Shown: in pieces, positions 8,171 to 16,765 of the stretch
How positions within the stretch are numbered: the stretch's first letter is position 1
Layout: each line of letters starts with the position of its first letter
Assembly: GCA_964389365.1 (NCBI GenBank)
Contig: CAYMDO010000014.1
Coordinates: 1 to 52,886 of the forward strand
Direction of reading: 5' to 3'
Source: UBA993 sp964389365
Lineage (GTDB): Bacteria > Bacillota > Dethiobacteria > DTU022
DNA length: 52,886 nucleotides
The notes under the pieces: model-generated
What the model was told of the DNA's origin: nothing
What the model saw: only the letters and a program-made list of their open reading frames with translations
Database searches by the model: none
Position numbers and translations under genes: made by a program

Positions 8171-8915
8171 TACACTCGTTCTGGCCGGAAGCGGCAAAGC
8201 TGTCGATCCCCTGGCCGAATCTGCCGGGGTCCTGAATAAGTCGTTTATCCCGATTCATGGCAGGCCCCTGCTCTCTTATGTTCTTGATGCACTGGCGGCG
8301 ACCCCGGCAGTTGACAAAATCATTGTCGTGGGGCCCGCCGCAGAACTGGATGCCCTGCGCCGCGAAGGCTATCGCATTCAGATTGTCGATGAATGCGACT
8401 CCATGTTGAATAATGTAGCCAACGCCCTGAAGCATGCCGACCCGAATCGCCTCTGCCTGGTTATTACCGGCGATATTCCGCTACTCAACCGGGCTGCGCT
8501 TGAAGAGTTTCTTAACCTCTGCGAACCTTATGACGGAGATCTTTATTATCCGGTTTTATCTGAAGAGACCTGTCTAAGGAGCTATCCCGATACAAAAAGA
8601 ACTTATGTTGTATTGAAAGAAGGGCCGGTTACCGGCGGTAATATAGGTTTAGTCAACCCTGCCTGGTATAAGAATAAAAAAGACAGCCTTGAACTTTTTA
8701 TCTCATACCGTAAAAAACCCCTGAAACTGCTGCGCATATTGCCTCTCAAGCTGGCGTTGAAATATTTTCTGAAGCAGCTTTCCCTGGCTGATTTGGAACA
8801 CCATATATCCTTGCTGCTGGAAATGAAAGCTTATGCCGTAACCTGCCGGAGCGCGGAGATTGGCCTTGATGTTGACAAAGTCAGCGATCTGGAGCAGGTT
8901 AAAAAACTGATTTAG
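8163..8915 (+). CDS. MobA-like nucleotidyltransferase of unknown substrate
   Basis: This 250-residue protein has the Rossmann-like NTP-transferase fold (MobA-like family). Features are an N-terminal L-V-L-A-G-S-G loop, a G-R-P-L-L-S-Y-V-L-D segment (about 35-44), V-I-T-G-D-I-P-L near residue 100 (the metal-binding Asp), and T-G-G-N-I-G-L further on. The N-terminal loop lacks the usual G-x-R-M, so the nucleotide preference is unclear. The gene begins inside ispE, with GGGAG seven bases upstream of the ATG at 8163. That position suggests IspD at first glance, but the signature loop does not fit; molybdenum-cofactor or sugar-nucleotide chemistry is equally possible. Confidence 0.8.
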   Translation: MFDTLVLAGSGKAVDPLAESAGVLNKSFIPIHGRPLLSYVLDALAATPAVDKIIVVGPAAELDALRREGYRIQIVDECDSMLNNVANALKHADPNRLCLVITGDIPLLNRAALEEFLNLCEPYDGDLYYPVLSEETCLRSYPDTKRTYVVLKEGPVTGGNIGLVNPAWYKNKKDSLELFISYRKKPLKLLRILPLKLALKYFLKQLSLADLEHHISLLLEMKAYAVTCRSAEIGLDVDKVSDLEQVKKLI

Positions 8916-9205
8916 CTGCGGCTTGTTAAGAACCGTTAAGCGGTAACCGGAAACTGGATGTGCGATATATCGCATTCTTTTATTCGAATAAGTGCATGAC
9001 AGTTAATAGGATTATCCGTACCCAGGCAATAAAATATGCATAGTCTTTGGAATGGTAAGCATGCTGTTTACAGTGGAGGGTAACAGCTTTTTTATAAAGG
9101 TAATACCGGTGCGGCCCGCCAGGGAGCAGGGTTTTTCAGCCGGCCGGGTATTGGGCAGCGAAACTCAGCGCAAAAAGTGAGAAGCAGCATGAAAGGTGGG
9201 GAATA
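8916..9205 (+). other. Intergenic leader of spoVG with two hairpins
   Basis: These 290 bases hold no gene. TGCGATATATCGCA (8960-8973) is a perfect palindrome followed by a T-rich stretch and may terminate the ispE operon. A second hairpin with a T run lies at 9063-9093. I could not identify a convincing sigma-A or sigma-H promoter for spoVG. Confidence 0.5.
9063..9093 (+). terminator. Possible terminator or attenuator upstream of spoVG
   Basis: GCTGTT (9063-9068) pairs with AACAGC (9082-9087), and TTTTTT follows directly. The stem is only 6 bp. It lies about 110 bases before spoVG, so it may end the preceding transcript or attenuate the spoVG leader. Confidence 0.45.
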
Positions 9206-9481
9206 ATGGAGGTAACGGATGTACGAATCCGGAAATTATTTCAAGATGAAAAGATGAAAGCGATTGTTTCTGTAACCTTGGATGATCAATTTGTAATTCA
9301 TGATATCAGGGTGATAGAAGGGCCAACAGGTTTTTTCGTGGCTATGCCCAGCCGCAAAATACCCGGCGGCGGCTTCAAGGATGTTGCACACCCGATCACC
9401 TTAGAAGCCCGCCGGCACTTACAACAGGCTGTTATTGAAGCTTATGAGGCTAAATTGGCCGGTAATCTGCTCCAAGCTTAA
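9206..9481 (+). CDS. spoVG: Septation/RNA-binding regulator SpoVG
   Basis: SpoVG is a small nucleic-acid-binding protein that affects septation, sporulation and virulence genes in Bacillota. All 91 residues align in character with the family: M-E-V-T-D-V-R-I-R at the start, a central D-x-x-F-V-I-H-D-I-R-V-I-E-G, the signature F-V-A-M-P-S-R-K at about 48-55, and D-V-A-H-P-I. AAAGGTGGGG precedes the ATG. The position ispE ... spoVG - glmU - prs matches Bacillus, without yabJ. SpoVG also occurs in non-sporulating species, so it does not prove sporulation here. Confidence 0.96.
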   Translation: MEVTDVRIRKLFQDEKMKAIVSVTLDDQFVIHDIRVIEGPTGFFVAMPSRKIPGGGFKDVAHPITLEARRHLQQAVIEAYEAKLAGNLLQA

Positions 9482-9487
9482 AAATTT

Positions 9488-9517
9488 TTGCCTCCTTCTG
9501 CCGGATTTTAGTATAAT
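9488..9517 (+). promoter_or_regulatory. Sigma-A type promoter of glmU
   Basis: TTGCCT (9488-9493) and TATAAT (9512-9517) are 18 bases apart, directly after the spoVG stop. The start site near 9524 gives a leader of about 30 bases containing GGGGGAAGG. Confidence 0.75.
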
Positions 9518-9553
9518 GTCTGCAGCAGATTAACCGGCAGGGGGAAGGTTTGA

Positions 9554-10555
9554 GTGAATAATATTTCCGCTGTTGTTTTAGCTGCAGGCAAAGGGAAAAG
9601 AATGAAGTCGGCACTGCCAAAAGTTCTGCACCCCTGCTGCGGCCGTTTTCTGATCGACTATATATTACAGAGCGCCGTTTCCCTGACAACAGATATTGTT
9701 ATTGTTGTCGGGCACGGCGCTTCGCAGGTTAAAAAGCAGCTGGGCGATCAATGGCGTTATGCCATGCAGGAAGAGCAGCTCGGCACCGGCCACGCTGTAC
9801 TGCAAGCCCTGCCTTTATTGCCCGAGGAGGGAAGCCTGCTGGTCCTCTGCGGGGACACCCCTTTAATTGACAAGCATATCCTGAACCAACTTTTAGCAGC
9901 CGAAGGCGATCTGCCTGCCGCCACTGTCGCTGTGACCCGTGTGCCCGACCCGGCGGGCTACGGAAGGATAATCCGTGACTCTCAGGGCCTGATCGATCAA
10001 ATCGTTGAAGAAAAAGATGCCAGCGAAACTGAAAAAAAGATCTGCGAAATAAACTGCGGTACCTATTGCTTTGACCTGAAGCTGCTGCGCCGCTACCTGC
10101 CCCTGCTGTCGAATAACAACGCCCAGCGCGAGTATTACCTGACCGACCTGGTGGCGATGATGCGAGCCGACGGGTTTAGGGTTAATGCCCTGGTGATTGA
10201 TGATTATCGTAAGGGTATGGGCATCAATGACCGGATCCAGCTCGCGGAAGCTGTATCCCTGATCAGGAGCGGGATTATTGTTAAACTAATGGAAAATGGG
10301 GTAACGATCGAAGATCCGGCCTCAACATGGATCGATAGCGGTGTCGAAATCGGCCCCGATACAATAATCCGGCCCGGCTGTTTTTTTGAAAGCGGTACGG
10401 TCATCGGTGCATCCTGCACCATCGGGCCCCATGTTCACCTAAGGGGAGCGGTGGTCGGCAAACGGGTATCGATGAGCTGCTGTGTAGTTGAAAACAGCTC
10501 TGTTGGCGACGATACCAAGCTAAAACCCTATACGGTGGTCAGTTCCGGCTATTAG
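9554..10555 (+). CDS. glmU: UDP-GlcNAc pyrophosphorylase (GlmU) lacking most of the acetyltransferase domain
   Basis: The N-terminal uridyltransferase domain (about residues 1-228) looks complete: L-A-A-G-K-G-K-R-M-K-S at 10-20, P-K-V-L-H, G-T-G-H-A-V and C-G-D-T-P-L. It would make UDP-GlcNAc from GlcNAc-1-phosphate. The left-handed beta-helix begins at about 248, but the protein stops at 333, whereas bifunctional GlmU is about 455 long. The missing part holds the catalytic His (His363 in E. coli) and the acetyl-CoA site, so the acetyltransferase step cannot be done by this protein. There is no room for a frameshifted remainder: prs starts 108 bases on. The GTG start at 9554 follows GGGGGAAGG. 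Confidence 0.9.
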   Translation: MNNISAVVLAAGKGKRMKSALPKVLHPCCGRFLIDYILQSAVSLTTDIVIVVGHGASQVKKQLGDQWRYAMQEEQLGTGHAVLQALPLLPEEGSLLVLCGDTPLIDKHILNQLLAAEGDLPAATVAVTRVPDPAGYGRIIRDSQGLIDQIVEEKDASETEKKICEINCGTYCFDLKLLRRYLPLLSNNNAQREYYLTDLVAMMRADGFRVNALVIDDYRKGMGINDRIQLAEAVSLIRSGIIVKLMENGVTIEDPASTWIDSGVEIGPDTIIRPGCFFESGTVIGASCTIGPHVHLRGAVVGKRVSMSCCVVENSSVGDDTKLKPYTVVSSGY

Positions 10556-10663
10556 AAAATTATTGCCTGGTTAAAAAGCTGTTGGAGAGTTATTATTGCT
10601 GCAGGAAAAGGCGAATTGCTAAGCGAAGGAAAGAGCAAACAATCAGCGCTGGGAGGGTTCGAT

Positions 10664-11617
10664 TTGGTAAATGGTGAAGAGCTGAAAATATTTTGCGGCA
10701 GCGCTAACCGTGGATTGGCAGAGGAAATAGCCGGATGCTTGGGAGTCAGTCTCGGAAATTGCGAAGTGAGCCGCTTTAGTGACGGGGAAATATCGATCAG
10801 TATTGGCGAAAGTGTCCGTCGCACTAACTCATTTTTAATACAGCCACTTGTTTCGCCGATCAACGAAAGCATCATGGAGCTGTTAATAATTATTGACGCC
10901 CTCCGCAGGGCTTCGGCAAAAACAGTTAATGCCGTCATTCCTTACTATGCCTATGCCCGGCAGGATCGGAAAACCAAAGCCCGCGATCCGATTACGGCTA
11001 AACTGCTGGCCGATCTGATCACCGCAGCCGGCGCCAACCGGGTAGTGGCAATGGATTTACATGCCGGCCAGATCCAGGGTTTTTTCAATATTCCCCTTGA
11101 CCACCTGACTGCGCTCCCGATCCTGTCCAATTACCTGGAGAAAAAAAAGATCACCAATGGCGTGGTTGTGTCGCCTGATCTGGGCGGGGTGACACGGTCC
11201 CGCGATCTGGCCAACCGGCTCGGGATGCAGATCGCGATCATCGAAAAGAAAAGGCCTGCGCCCAACAAAGCTGAAATTATGCACATTATCGGTGATGTAA
11301 AAGGAAAGACTGCGATATTTATCGATGATATGATTGATACTGCCGGAACGATCACCTTAGGCGCGGAAACGCTGATCAGGGAAGGCGCAAGCGAAGTGTA
11401 TGCCTGCTGCACCCATCCTGTATTTTCCGGACGCGCCCTTGAGCGGCTCAGCAAGTCGCCGTTGAAAGAAGTAATCTTTACCAACACCATACCGGTGGAC
11501 AGGGGCCAATTGGCTGGATTGCGGGACTGTTTCCAAAAGCTGTCGGTTGCCCCGCTAGTTGCCGAGGCGATCATGCGCATTCAGAATAGGGTATCAGTCA
11601 GTGAACTTTTCGATTGA
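10664..11617 (+). CDS. prs: Ribose-phosphate pyrophosphokinase
   Basis: It makes PRPP from ribose 5-phosphate and ATP for nucleotide, His, Trp and NAD synthesis. At 317 residues it has the typical class I length. Motifs are F-S-D-G-E at about 36-40, Y-Y-A-Y-A-R-Q-D-R-K at about 95-104 (ATP-binding flexible loop), the metal-binding D-L-H at about 129, and the PRPP loop D-D-M-I-D-T-A-G-T at about 223-231. I use the TTG at 10664, which has GGGAGG seven bases upstream and gives the family N-terminus; an ATG in the same frame at 10616 would add 16 unrelated residues. The product serves pncB and hpt in the same window. Confidence 0.96.
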   Translation: MVNGEELKIFCGSANRGLAEEIAGCLGVSLGNCEVSRFSDGEISISIGESVRRTNSFLIQPLVSPINESIMELLIIIDALRRASAKTVNAVIPYYAYARQDRKTKARDPITAKLLADLITAAGANRVVAMDLHAGQIQGFFNIPLDHLTALPILSNYLEKKKITNGVVVSPDLGGVTRSRDLANRLGMQIAIIEKKRPAPNKAEIMHIIGDVKGKTAIFIDDMIDTAGTITLGAETLIREGASEVYACCTHPVFSGRALERLSKSPLKEVIFTNTIPVDRGQLAGLRDCFQKLSVAPLVAEAIMRIQNRVSVSELFD

Positions 11618-11677
11618 GTTGATCTTGTAAGCTTCTTGCTGTATGCTGTATACTGTTGCAGAAGGAGGCTTCAGTTT

Positions 11678-12361
11678 ATGGAAAGAATGGTTTTGGAAGC
11701 AATAGTTCGTCCGTCTATGTCCAAGGGCCAGCGCAAACAGCTGCGAGGCGAAGGAAAAGTTCCCGCGGTCATTTACGGCAAGGGTGAAGATACACTGCCC
11801 CTGATTGTTGACGGGCGCACTCTGAGGCAGGTTTTACTTACCGGGGGCAGTAACGTGCTCGTTGATCTGGCCGTCAAAGCCAGGGGCAAAAAAACCCGCC
11901 AGGAAACAGTTATGTTTAAAGATATTCAAAGGGATATTATTTATCACGATCGGATTGCCCATGTAGATTTTATCCGGATCCTGATGACCGAAAAAATTGA
12001 AGTTGCTGTTACGCTGAACTTTATCGGTGAACCGGCCGGTCTCATAGATGGTGGAGTTCTGTCCATGGCAACACGTGAAGTGACGGTCAAGTGCCTGCCC
12101 GGTGATATTCCGGAGCACTTTGATGCCGATATCTCCGCTTTGAATATCGGTGACAGCCTGGCTGCCGATGCGCTTAAAGTCGACGGGAAGTTTGAGATGA
12201 TTACCGCCCCGGACACTGTCCTGGCCCAGGTCCTGGCTCCGATGGCTGAAGAAGAACCGGAAGCTGCCGAAGAAAAGCTTGCTGTAGGCGAAGAAGCGGC
12301 CGCGGAAAAAGAGAGAGCAGCCGCAGAGGCTTCTGATGATGAAGCAGCGAAGGAAGGCTAA
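11678..12361 (+). CDS. ctc: Ribosomal protein bL25, long (Ctc/TL5) form
   Basis: This 5S-rRNA-binding ribosomal protein has 227 residues. The N-terminal L25 domain has R-x-x-x-G-Q-R-K-Q-L-R-G-E-G-K-V-P-A-V-I-Y-G, typical of the family. A second beta-barrel TL5 domain (about residues 95-185) and an acidic, alanine-rich tail rich in Glu follow. In Bacillus Ctc is a general-stress protein. Start ATG at 11678 with AAGGAGG nine bases upstream; an in-frame ATG at 11636 has no ribosome-binding site. It lies between prs and pth as in Bacillus. Confidence 0.94.
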   Translation: MERMVLEAIVRPSMSKGQRKQLRGEGKVPAVIYGKGEDTLPLIVDGRTLRQVLLTGGSNVLVDLAVKARGKKTRQETVMFKDIQRDIIYHDRIAHVDFIRILMTEKIEVAVTLNFIGEPAGLIDGGVLSMATREVTVKCLPGDIPEHFDADISALNIGDSLAADALKVDGKFEMITAPDTVLAQVLAPMAEEEPEAAEEKLAVGEEAAAEKERAAAEASDDEAAKEG

Positions 12362-12399
12362 AGGGCTGACCAACATTCGGCCTGCCTGGTATTAGCATA

Positions 12400-12424
12400 G
12401 ATGCCCCTTCTTTGAAGGGGCATC
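12400..12424. other. Perfect 11-bp hairpin between ctc and pth
   Basis: GATGCCCCTTC (12400-12410) and GAAGGGGCATC (12414-12424) pair perfectly over a 3-base loop. No T run follows on either strand, so intrinsic termination is uncertain; RNA processing or stabilisation is possible. Confidence 0.6.
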
Positions 12425-12459
12425 AGTTATAATATTATATACCGGTTGGAAGTGAATAG

Positions 12460-13065
12460 ATGCACTTAGTCGTTGGGCTCGGTAATCCGGGAAAAGCATA
12501 CGCCGGAAGCCGGCACAATCTTGGCTTTCGGGTTGTTGAAGCGCTGTCCCATAAACTGGGAAGTTCCCGGCCGGCGACGCAACACCATTCGCTCTGCGCC
12601 CTGGCTGTTCACAACGGCCGGCAGTTGCTGCTTGTTCAGCCATTAACCTACATGAACCGGAGCGGCAGAGCGGTTAATGAACTGGTTTATAATTACCGGG
12701 TTGAATTGGAATGCCTGCTGGTGATCTGCGATGACCTCGATCTGCCGCCCGGAATGATCAGGTTGCGCCAAAGGGGCGGCAGTGCCGGTCATCGGGGGCT
12801 GCAGTCAATCATCGAAGATTTGGGAACAGACCAGTTTGCCCGCCTGCGCATCGGCATCGGAAAAACACCCGAAGGCCGGGATGCGGCAGATTATGTCACC
12901 GGTCCGGTGGGCGAACCTGATCGCACACTCCTGTCAAAAGCTGTAGACAGGGCTGCCGAAGCCACGCTTATGTATGTCAGCGAAGGCCCCCTGGCGGTCA
13001 TGAACAGCTACAACAAAGCCCAAGGCGATAATAGCGGGCTGGCGGATACATCTGAAGAAGATTAA
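12460..13065 (+). CDS. pth: Peptidyl-tRNA hydrolase
   Basis: It releases peptides from peptidyl-tRNAs that fall off ribosomes. At 201 residues it is slightly longer than average (about 185-195), due to a C-terminal tail. Conserved elements include V-V-G-L-G-N-P-G-x-x-Y at 4-14 (slightly varied), the catalytic His20 in S-R-H-N-L-G-F, P-x-T-Y-M-N-R-S-G near 60, D-D-L-D-L-P near 90, and the G-G-S-A-G-H-R-G-L motif near 107. A weak GGAAGTG lies before the ATG. It is spoVC in Bacillus nomenclature. Confidence 0.95.
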   Translation: MHLVVGLGNPGKAYAGSRHNLGFRVVEALSHKLGSSRPATQHHSLCALAVHNGRQLLLVQPLTYMNRSGRAVNELVYNYRVELECLLVICDDLDLPPGMIRLRQRGGSAGHRGLQSIIEDLGTDQFARLRIGIGKTPEGRDAADYVTGPVGEPDRTLLSKAVDRAAEATLMYVSEGPLAVMNSYNKAQGDNSGLADTSEED

Positions 13066-13169
13066 CCCAAAAAGGTATATTTTACGTGTCCGCAGGATCT
13101 TAGGGAAAATATTTATTTTCCCCTCTTCTGGCGTACAACACTATTACTGCTGCTGGAAGGAGTATCTGT

Positions 13170-16100
13170 TTGCAGCTACAAGAACTGCTTGCGCTTTGGC
13201 TTGAAAGCGAACAGTTTACTGTTTTGCTTGATCGCTTTAGGAATATAGAAGGATACCGGGTTGAGTGCAATGGCCTAGATGGCAGTGCCGGGGATTTTTT
13301 TCTCTCTGCCCTGACCCGTTACTCGGGCCGGCCATTACTGCTTGTTACTGCCGACCAGGCCGGTGCGGAAAAGGCTTTCGCCAATCTCGGTGCTTTTCTG
13401 CCCGGTCAGGTCAGGTTGCTGCCTGCACGGGAATTCTTTGTCAGCCCCTCTACCCTGTCGCGCAGTGAAGAGATCCAACATCAGAGGCTTCAGTTTTATC
13501 AGTGGTGCCTCGAAGGTGTTAATGGTGTCTATGTTGCCCCCCTGGCTGCCCTGTTGAGCAGGAATCTGCCTCTTGCTGACTGGCAGAATCTAATAATTGA
13601 GCTTCACCGCGGTGATCCGCTAAACCGCGAAGATCTGATTGCCAAACTGGTCGCCGGGGGTTACGAAAGAAGTTCCCTGACCGAGGTGCCCGGACAGTTT
13701 AGCGCCCGCGGGGATATTGTTGATATCTTTTCGCCCGGTCTGGGCAGGCCGGTTCGCCTGGAGCTTTTGGATCAAGCCCTTGATTCAATCCGTCTGTACG
13801 ACCCCCTAAGCCAGCGTTCCATCGAAAAAATCAGCTCAGTGCTGCTCATCCCGGCCCGGGAGCTGCTCCTCAGCGCAGGCCTTTATCGTGAAGGTGAAGT
13901 ACTGCTAAGAAGCGATCTTGAAAAGGCTGTCTCGAAGCTGCGAAAGCGCGGTGAAGCAGAGACAGCTGCCAGGCTTAACCGGCAGGCAGGACGCGACCTG
14001 GAACGGTTGGCTCACCCGGAAGGCCTTGATCTGCTGCCCGGCTATTTCTCTTACTACCACGGTGAAGGCGCCGCTCTGCTCGATTACCTGCCCCCGGAAA
14101 CCCTCCTGGTCCTTGAAGAATCAACCCTGTTAAAGCAAAAAGAAAAGACGTTGAGTGCGGATTTGACCAGGTATTCCAGGGATGATTACCTGTCCGGGAC
14201 AATGTTTGGCAAAAGCTCCAGCCTGCTCTGGAGCTTCGAAGAGCTATTTTCCCGTTATTGTGGGCACCTGTTAATTTTGAATGCAATTGCTGAAGATTCC
14301 GCGCCCTTAAAACCTGTGGTTATACTGAGCCTTGATGCACAGGGCGCTTCCCGCTATCACGGACAGTGGCAGTTATTGCAAACGGATCTGAAGCATTGGC
14401 AAAAAAACGGTTACCGGGTTTTCCTGGCTGCCGCAAACGAGGAACGGGCCAACAGCCTGGCCGGGCTGCTTGCGGAACAGCTTCCAAATGCCCCCGGGTG
14501 CATCAGGATGAGCTCTGCCCCCGATGACGGTTTTATCATTCCGGCCCTGCAGGTGGCGCTTATTACCGAACAAAACCTGCTGCCCGGGAGAAAGAAAAAA
14601 AAGCGGGTCAGCTCACGTGAAGGCACCTTTTTGGGCAGCTACAGGGAACTTTCCATGGGGGACTATGTGGTTCACGAGCAGCATGGGATCGGGCAGTTTC
14701 ATGGCATTCACACCCTTGAAGTCAGTGGGATCGAGCGGGATTACATGCTGATAAAATACAGGGGAACAGATAAACTCTATATCCCGATTGATCAGGTCAG
14801 GCTGATTCGCAAATACTCCGGCGGTGACAGCCCGGCGCCCCGCCTGCATAGTCTCGGCGGGGCTGAGTGGCAGCGGGTAAAATCAAAGGTAACCAGGTCG
14901 GTTGAAGACCTGGCCGTTGAGCTGCTTGAGCTTTACGCTTCCAGGCAAACTGTCAAAGGTTATCAATTCGGCCCTGATCATCCCTGGCAGCAGGAGTTTG
15001 AAGCCCGTTTCCCCTTTGAAGAGACCCCTGACCAGCTGCAGGCAATCGCTGAGGTTAAGGCCGATCTGGAAAAAGAACACCCTATGGATCGTTTGATCTG
15101 CGGGGATGTGGGCTACGGCAAAACAGAAGTTGCTATGAGGGCTGCCTTTAAAGCAATACTTGAAGGAAAGCAGGTAGCGATTATGGTGCCAACAACAGTA
15201 CTGGCCCAGCAGCATTACCGCACTTTTCAGGAACGGTTTGACGGGTTTCCGGTGCAGATTGCCCAGCTAAGCCGGTTTGTCGCACCAGCCGGGCAAAAAG
15301 ATATTATCAGCAAGGTTGCTGCCGGCAAGATCGATCTGGTTATCGGAACCCACCGTCTGCTGGCGGGGGATATGCACTTTCATGACCTGGGGTTGTTGAT
15401 TATCGATGAAGAGCAGCGCTTTGGGGTCCGACAGAAAGAAAAAATTAAGAAAATGCGCCTGGAGGTGGACACGCTGGCCATGACAGCAACACCTATTCCC
15501 CGTACCCTTCATTTATCACTGGCCGGTGCCCGTGACCTCAGCATTATCGACACACCGCCCGAAGACCGCTATCCGGTACAGACCTATGTAATCGAATATG
15601 CGGAAAACCTGATCCGGGAAGTAGTCCAACGCGAATTGAACCGGCAGGGCCAAATCTTTATTGTTTTTAACCGGGTCCGGCAGATTACCGGCTACGCAGA
15701 GCGAATAGCGCAACTTTTTCCTGCGGCCGCAGTTGCAGTCGGGCACGGTCAGATGCCTGAAGCTAAACTCGAAAAAGTAATGGTCGATTTCCAGGAGGGA
15801 CGCTACCAGATCCTGGTCAGTTCGACAATTATTGAATCGGGCCTTGATATCCCTAACGTTAATACCCTGATCGTCTGCGATGCCGACCGTTTCGGCCTTG
15901 CCCAGCTTTACCAGATCCGGGGACGCGTTGGACGGTCCAACCGCCTTGCTTACGCTTACCTGACTTATCGCAAGGATAAGCTGATTAGCGAAACGTCCCG
16001 CAAAAGGCTGAAAGCGATCAGGGAGTTTACCCAATTGGGCTCAGGTTTTAAGATTGCCTTACGTGACCTTGAAATCAGGGGCGCCGGAAATATCCTCGGT

Positions 16101-16655
16101 GCTGAACAGCATGGTCACATTGCAGCGGTTGGCTTTGACCTCTATGTGCGCCTGCTTGACCAGGCAGTGGCGCAGCTGAAAAATGTCAAAACCGAGACGA
16201 AGGTTGAACCGCGCCTCGAGTTAAATGTAAGCGCTTACCTGCCTTCTGCCTATATCGCAGCCCAGGATCAGAAAATAGATTTCTACCAGAAAATCTATGG
16301 TGCGACAAGCCTTGAAGAACTGGCCGAAATAGAAGAGGAGCTGTCAGACCGTTTTGCTTCACCGCCCGAGCCCGGCAGGCTGCTGCTGGAGGTAGCCCGG
16401 ATCAGAATCCGGGCGGCTGAGGCCGGGGTCGAACAAATCAGCCGCAATAAAGATAGTGTTGAGATAGTATTTGGCAGCGCTGCCGCTTTTGAAGTGCCCA
16501 TGTTCAAACGTCATCCGTCTCATATAGCAAGACGGATGATGGTTACCGGGCACAGGCCGCTGAAGGTAAAAATCACCGGAATGCCGAAAGGGGCAGCTTT
16601 TCCTGAAGGGCTGCGGGCTGAAATCGAAGGCATTTTGGCTTTAAAGCCGGCCTGA
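13170..16655 (+). CDS. mfd: Transcription-repair coupling factor
   Basis: Mfd removes RNA polymerase stalled at DNA lesions and recruits UvrA. It is full length at 1161 residues. The order is a UvrB-like N-terminal module (to about 340), the polymerase-interacting CarD-like RID domain (about 488-560, beginning G-S-Y-R-E-L), a DNA translocase with Walker A G-D-V-G-Y-G-K-T near residue 645 and the box I-D-E-E-Q near 745, helicase motifs T-A-T-P-I-P-R-T-L and Q-x-x-G-R-V-G-R, and the TRCF C-terminal domain. The start is a TTG at 13170 with GGAAGGAG seven bases upstream. In Bacillus spoVT follows; here it does not. Confidence 0.97.
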   Translation: MQLQELLALWLESEQFTVLLDRFRNIEGYRVECNGLDGSAGDFFLSALTRYSGRPLLLVTADQAGAEKAFANLGAFLPGQVRLLPAREFFVSPSTLSRSEEIQHQRLQFYQWCLEGVNGVYVAPLAALLSRNLPLADWQNLIIELHRGDPLNREDLIAKLVAGGYERSSLTEVPGQFSARGDIVDIFSPGLGRPVRLELLDQALDSIRLYDPLSQRSIEKISSVLLIPARELLLSAGLYREGEVLLRSDLEKAVSKLRKRGEAETAARLNRQAGRDLERLAHPEGLDLLPGYFSYYHGEGAALLDYLPPETLLVLEESTLLKQKEKTLSADLTRYSRDDYLSGTMFGKSSSLLWSFEELFSRYCGHLLILNAIAEDSAPLKPVVILSLDAQGASRYHGQWQLLQTDLKHWQKNGYRVFLAAANEERANSLAGLLAEQLPNAPGCIRMSSAPDDGFIIPALQVALITEQNLLPGRKKKKRVSSREGTFLGSYRELSMGDYVVHEQHGIGQFHGIHTLEVSGIERDYMLIKYRGTDKLYIPIDQVRLIRKYSGGDSPAPRLHSLGGAEWQRVKSKVTRSVEDLAVELLELYASRQTVKGYQFGPDHPWQQEFEARFPFEETPDQLQAIAEVKADLEKEHPMDRLICGDVGYGKTEVAMRAAFKAILEGKQVAIMVPTTVLAQQHYRTFQERFDGFPVQIAQLSRFVAPAGQKDIISKVAAGKIDLVIGTHRLLAGDMHFHDLGLLIIDEEQRFGVRQKEKIKKMRLEVDTLAMTATPIPRTLHLSLAGARDLSIIDTPPEDRYPVQTYVIEYAENLIREVVQRELNRQGQIFIVFNRVRQITGYAERIAQLFPAAAVAVGHGQMPEAKLEKVMVDFQEGRYQILVSSTIIESGLDIPNVNTLIVCDADRFGLAQLYQIRGRVGRSNRLAYAYLTYRKDKLISETSRKRLKAIREFTQLGSGFKIALRDLEIRGAGNILGAEQHGHIAAVGFDLYVRLLDQAVAQLKNVKTETKVEPRLELNVSAYLPSAYIAAQDQKIDFYQKIYGATSLEELAEIEEELSDRFASPPEPGRLLLEVARIRIRAAEAGVEQISRNKDSVEIVFGSAAAFEVPMFKRHPSHIARRMMVTGHRPLKVKITGMPKGAAFPEGLRAEIEGILALKPA

Positions 16656-16703
16656 ACGGGGGAAGCCCGCAGGCCCGGCTTCCTGTGCCAACTCTGACGC
16701 CTG

Positions 16704-16732
16704 CTGACCGGTAACCTTTAACCTGATATAAT
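16704..16732 (+). promoter_or_regulatory. Sigma-A type promoter before the MOP flippase gene
   Basis: CTGACC (16704-16709) and TATAAT (16727-16732) are 17 bases apart. The predicted start near 16739 leaves only six bases before the ATG at 16745, which supports translation from the later TTG at 16766. Confidence 0.7.
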
Positions 16733-16765
16733 ACGTCATATGATATGCAAAGGCAGGGATTCTTT

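Noticed and set aside
9000..9060. Sigma-H promoter for spoVG
   Set aside because: AGGATT and GGAATG boxes exist but their spacings (about 18 or 41 bases) do not fit the sigma-H pattern.
10556..10663. Missing C-terminal part of GlmU in another frame
   Set aside because: Only 108 bases separate the genes and no frame there resembles the beta-helix repeats.
11625..11654. TTGTAA-18-TATACT promoter before ctc
   Set aside because: The predicted transcript start would fall on the AAGGAGG of ctc, leaving no usable ribosome-binding site.
15516..16034. Antisense frame (172 codons) inside mfd
   Set aside because: It covers the conserved helicase region of mfd and is explained by GC-rich third positions.
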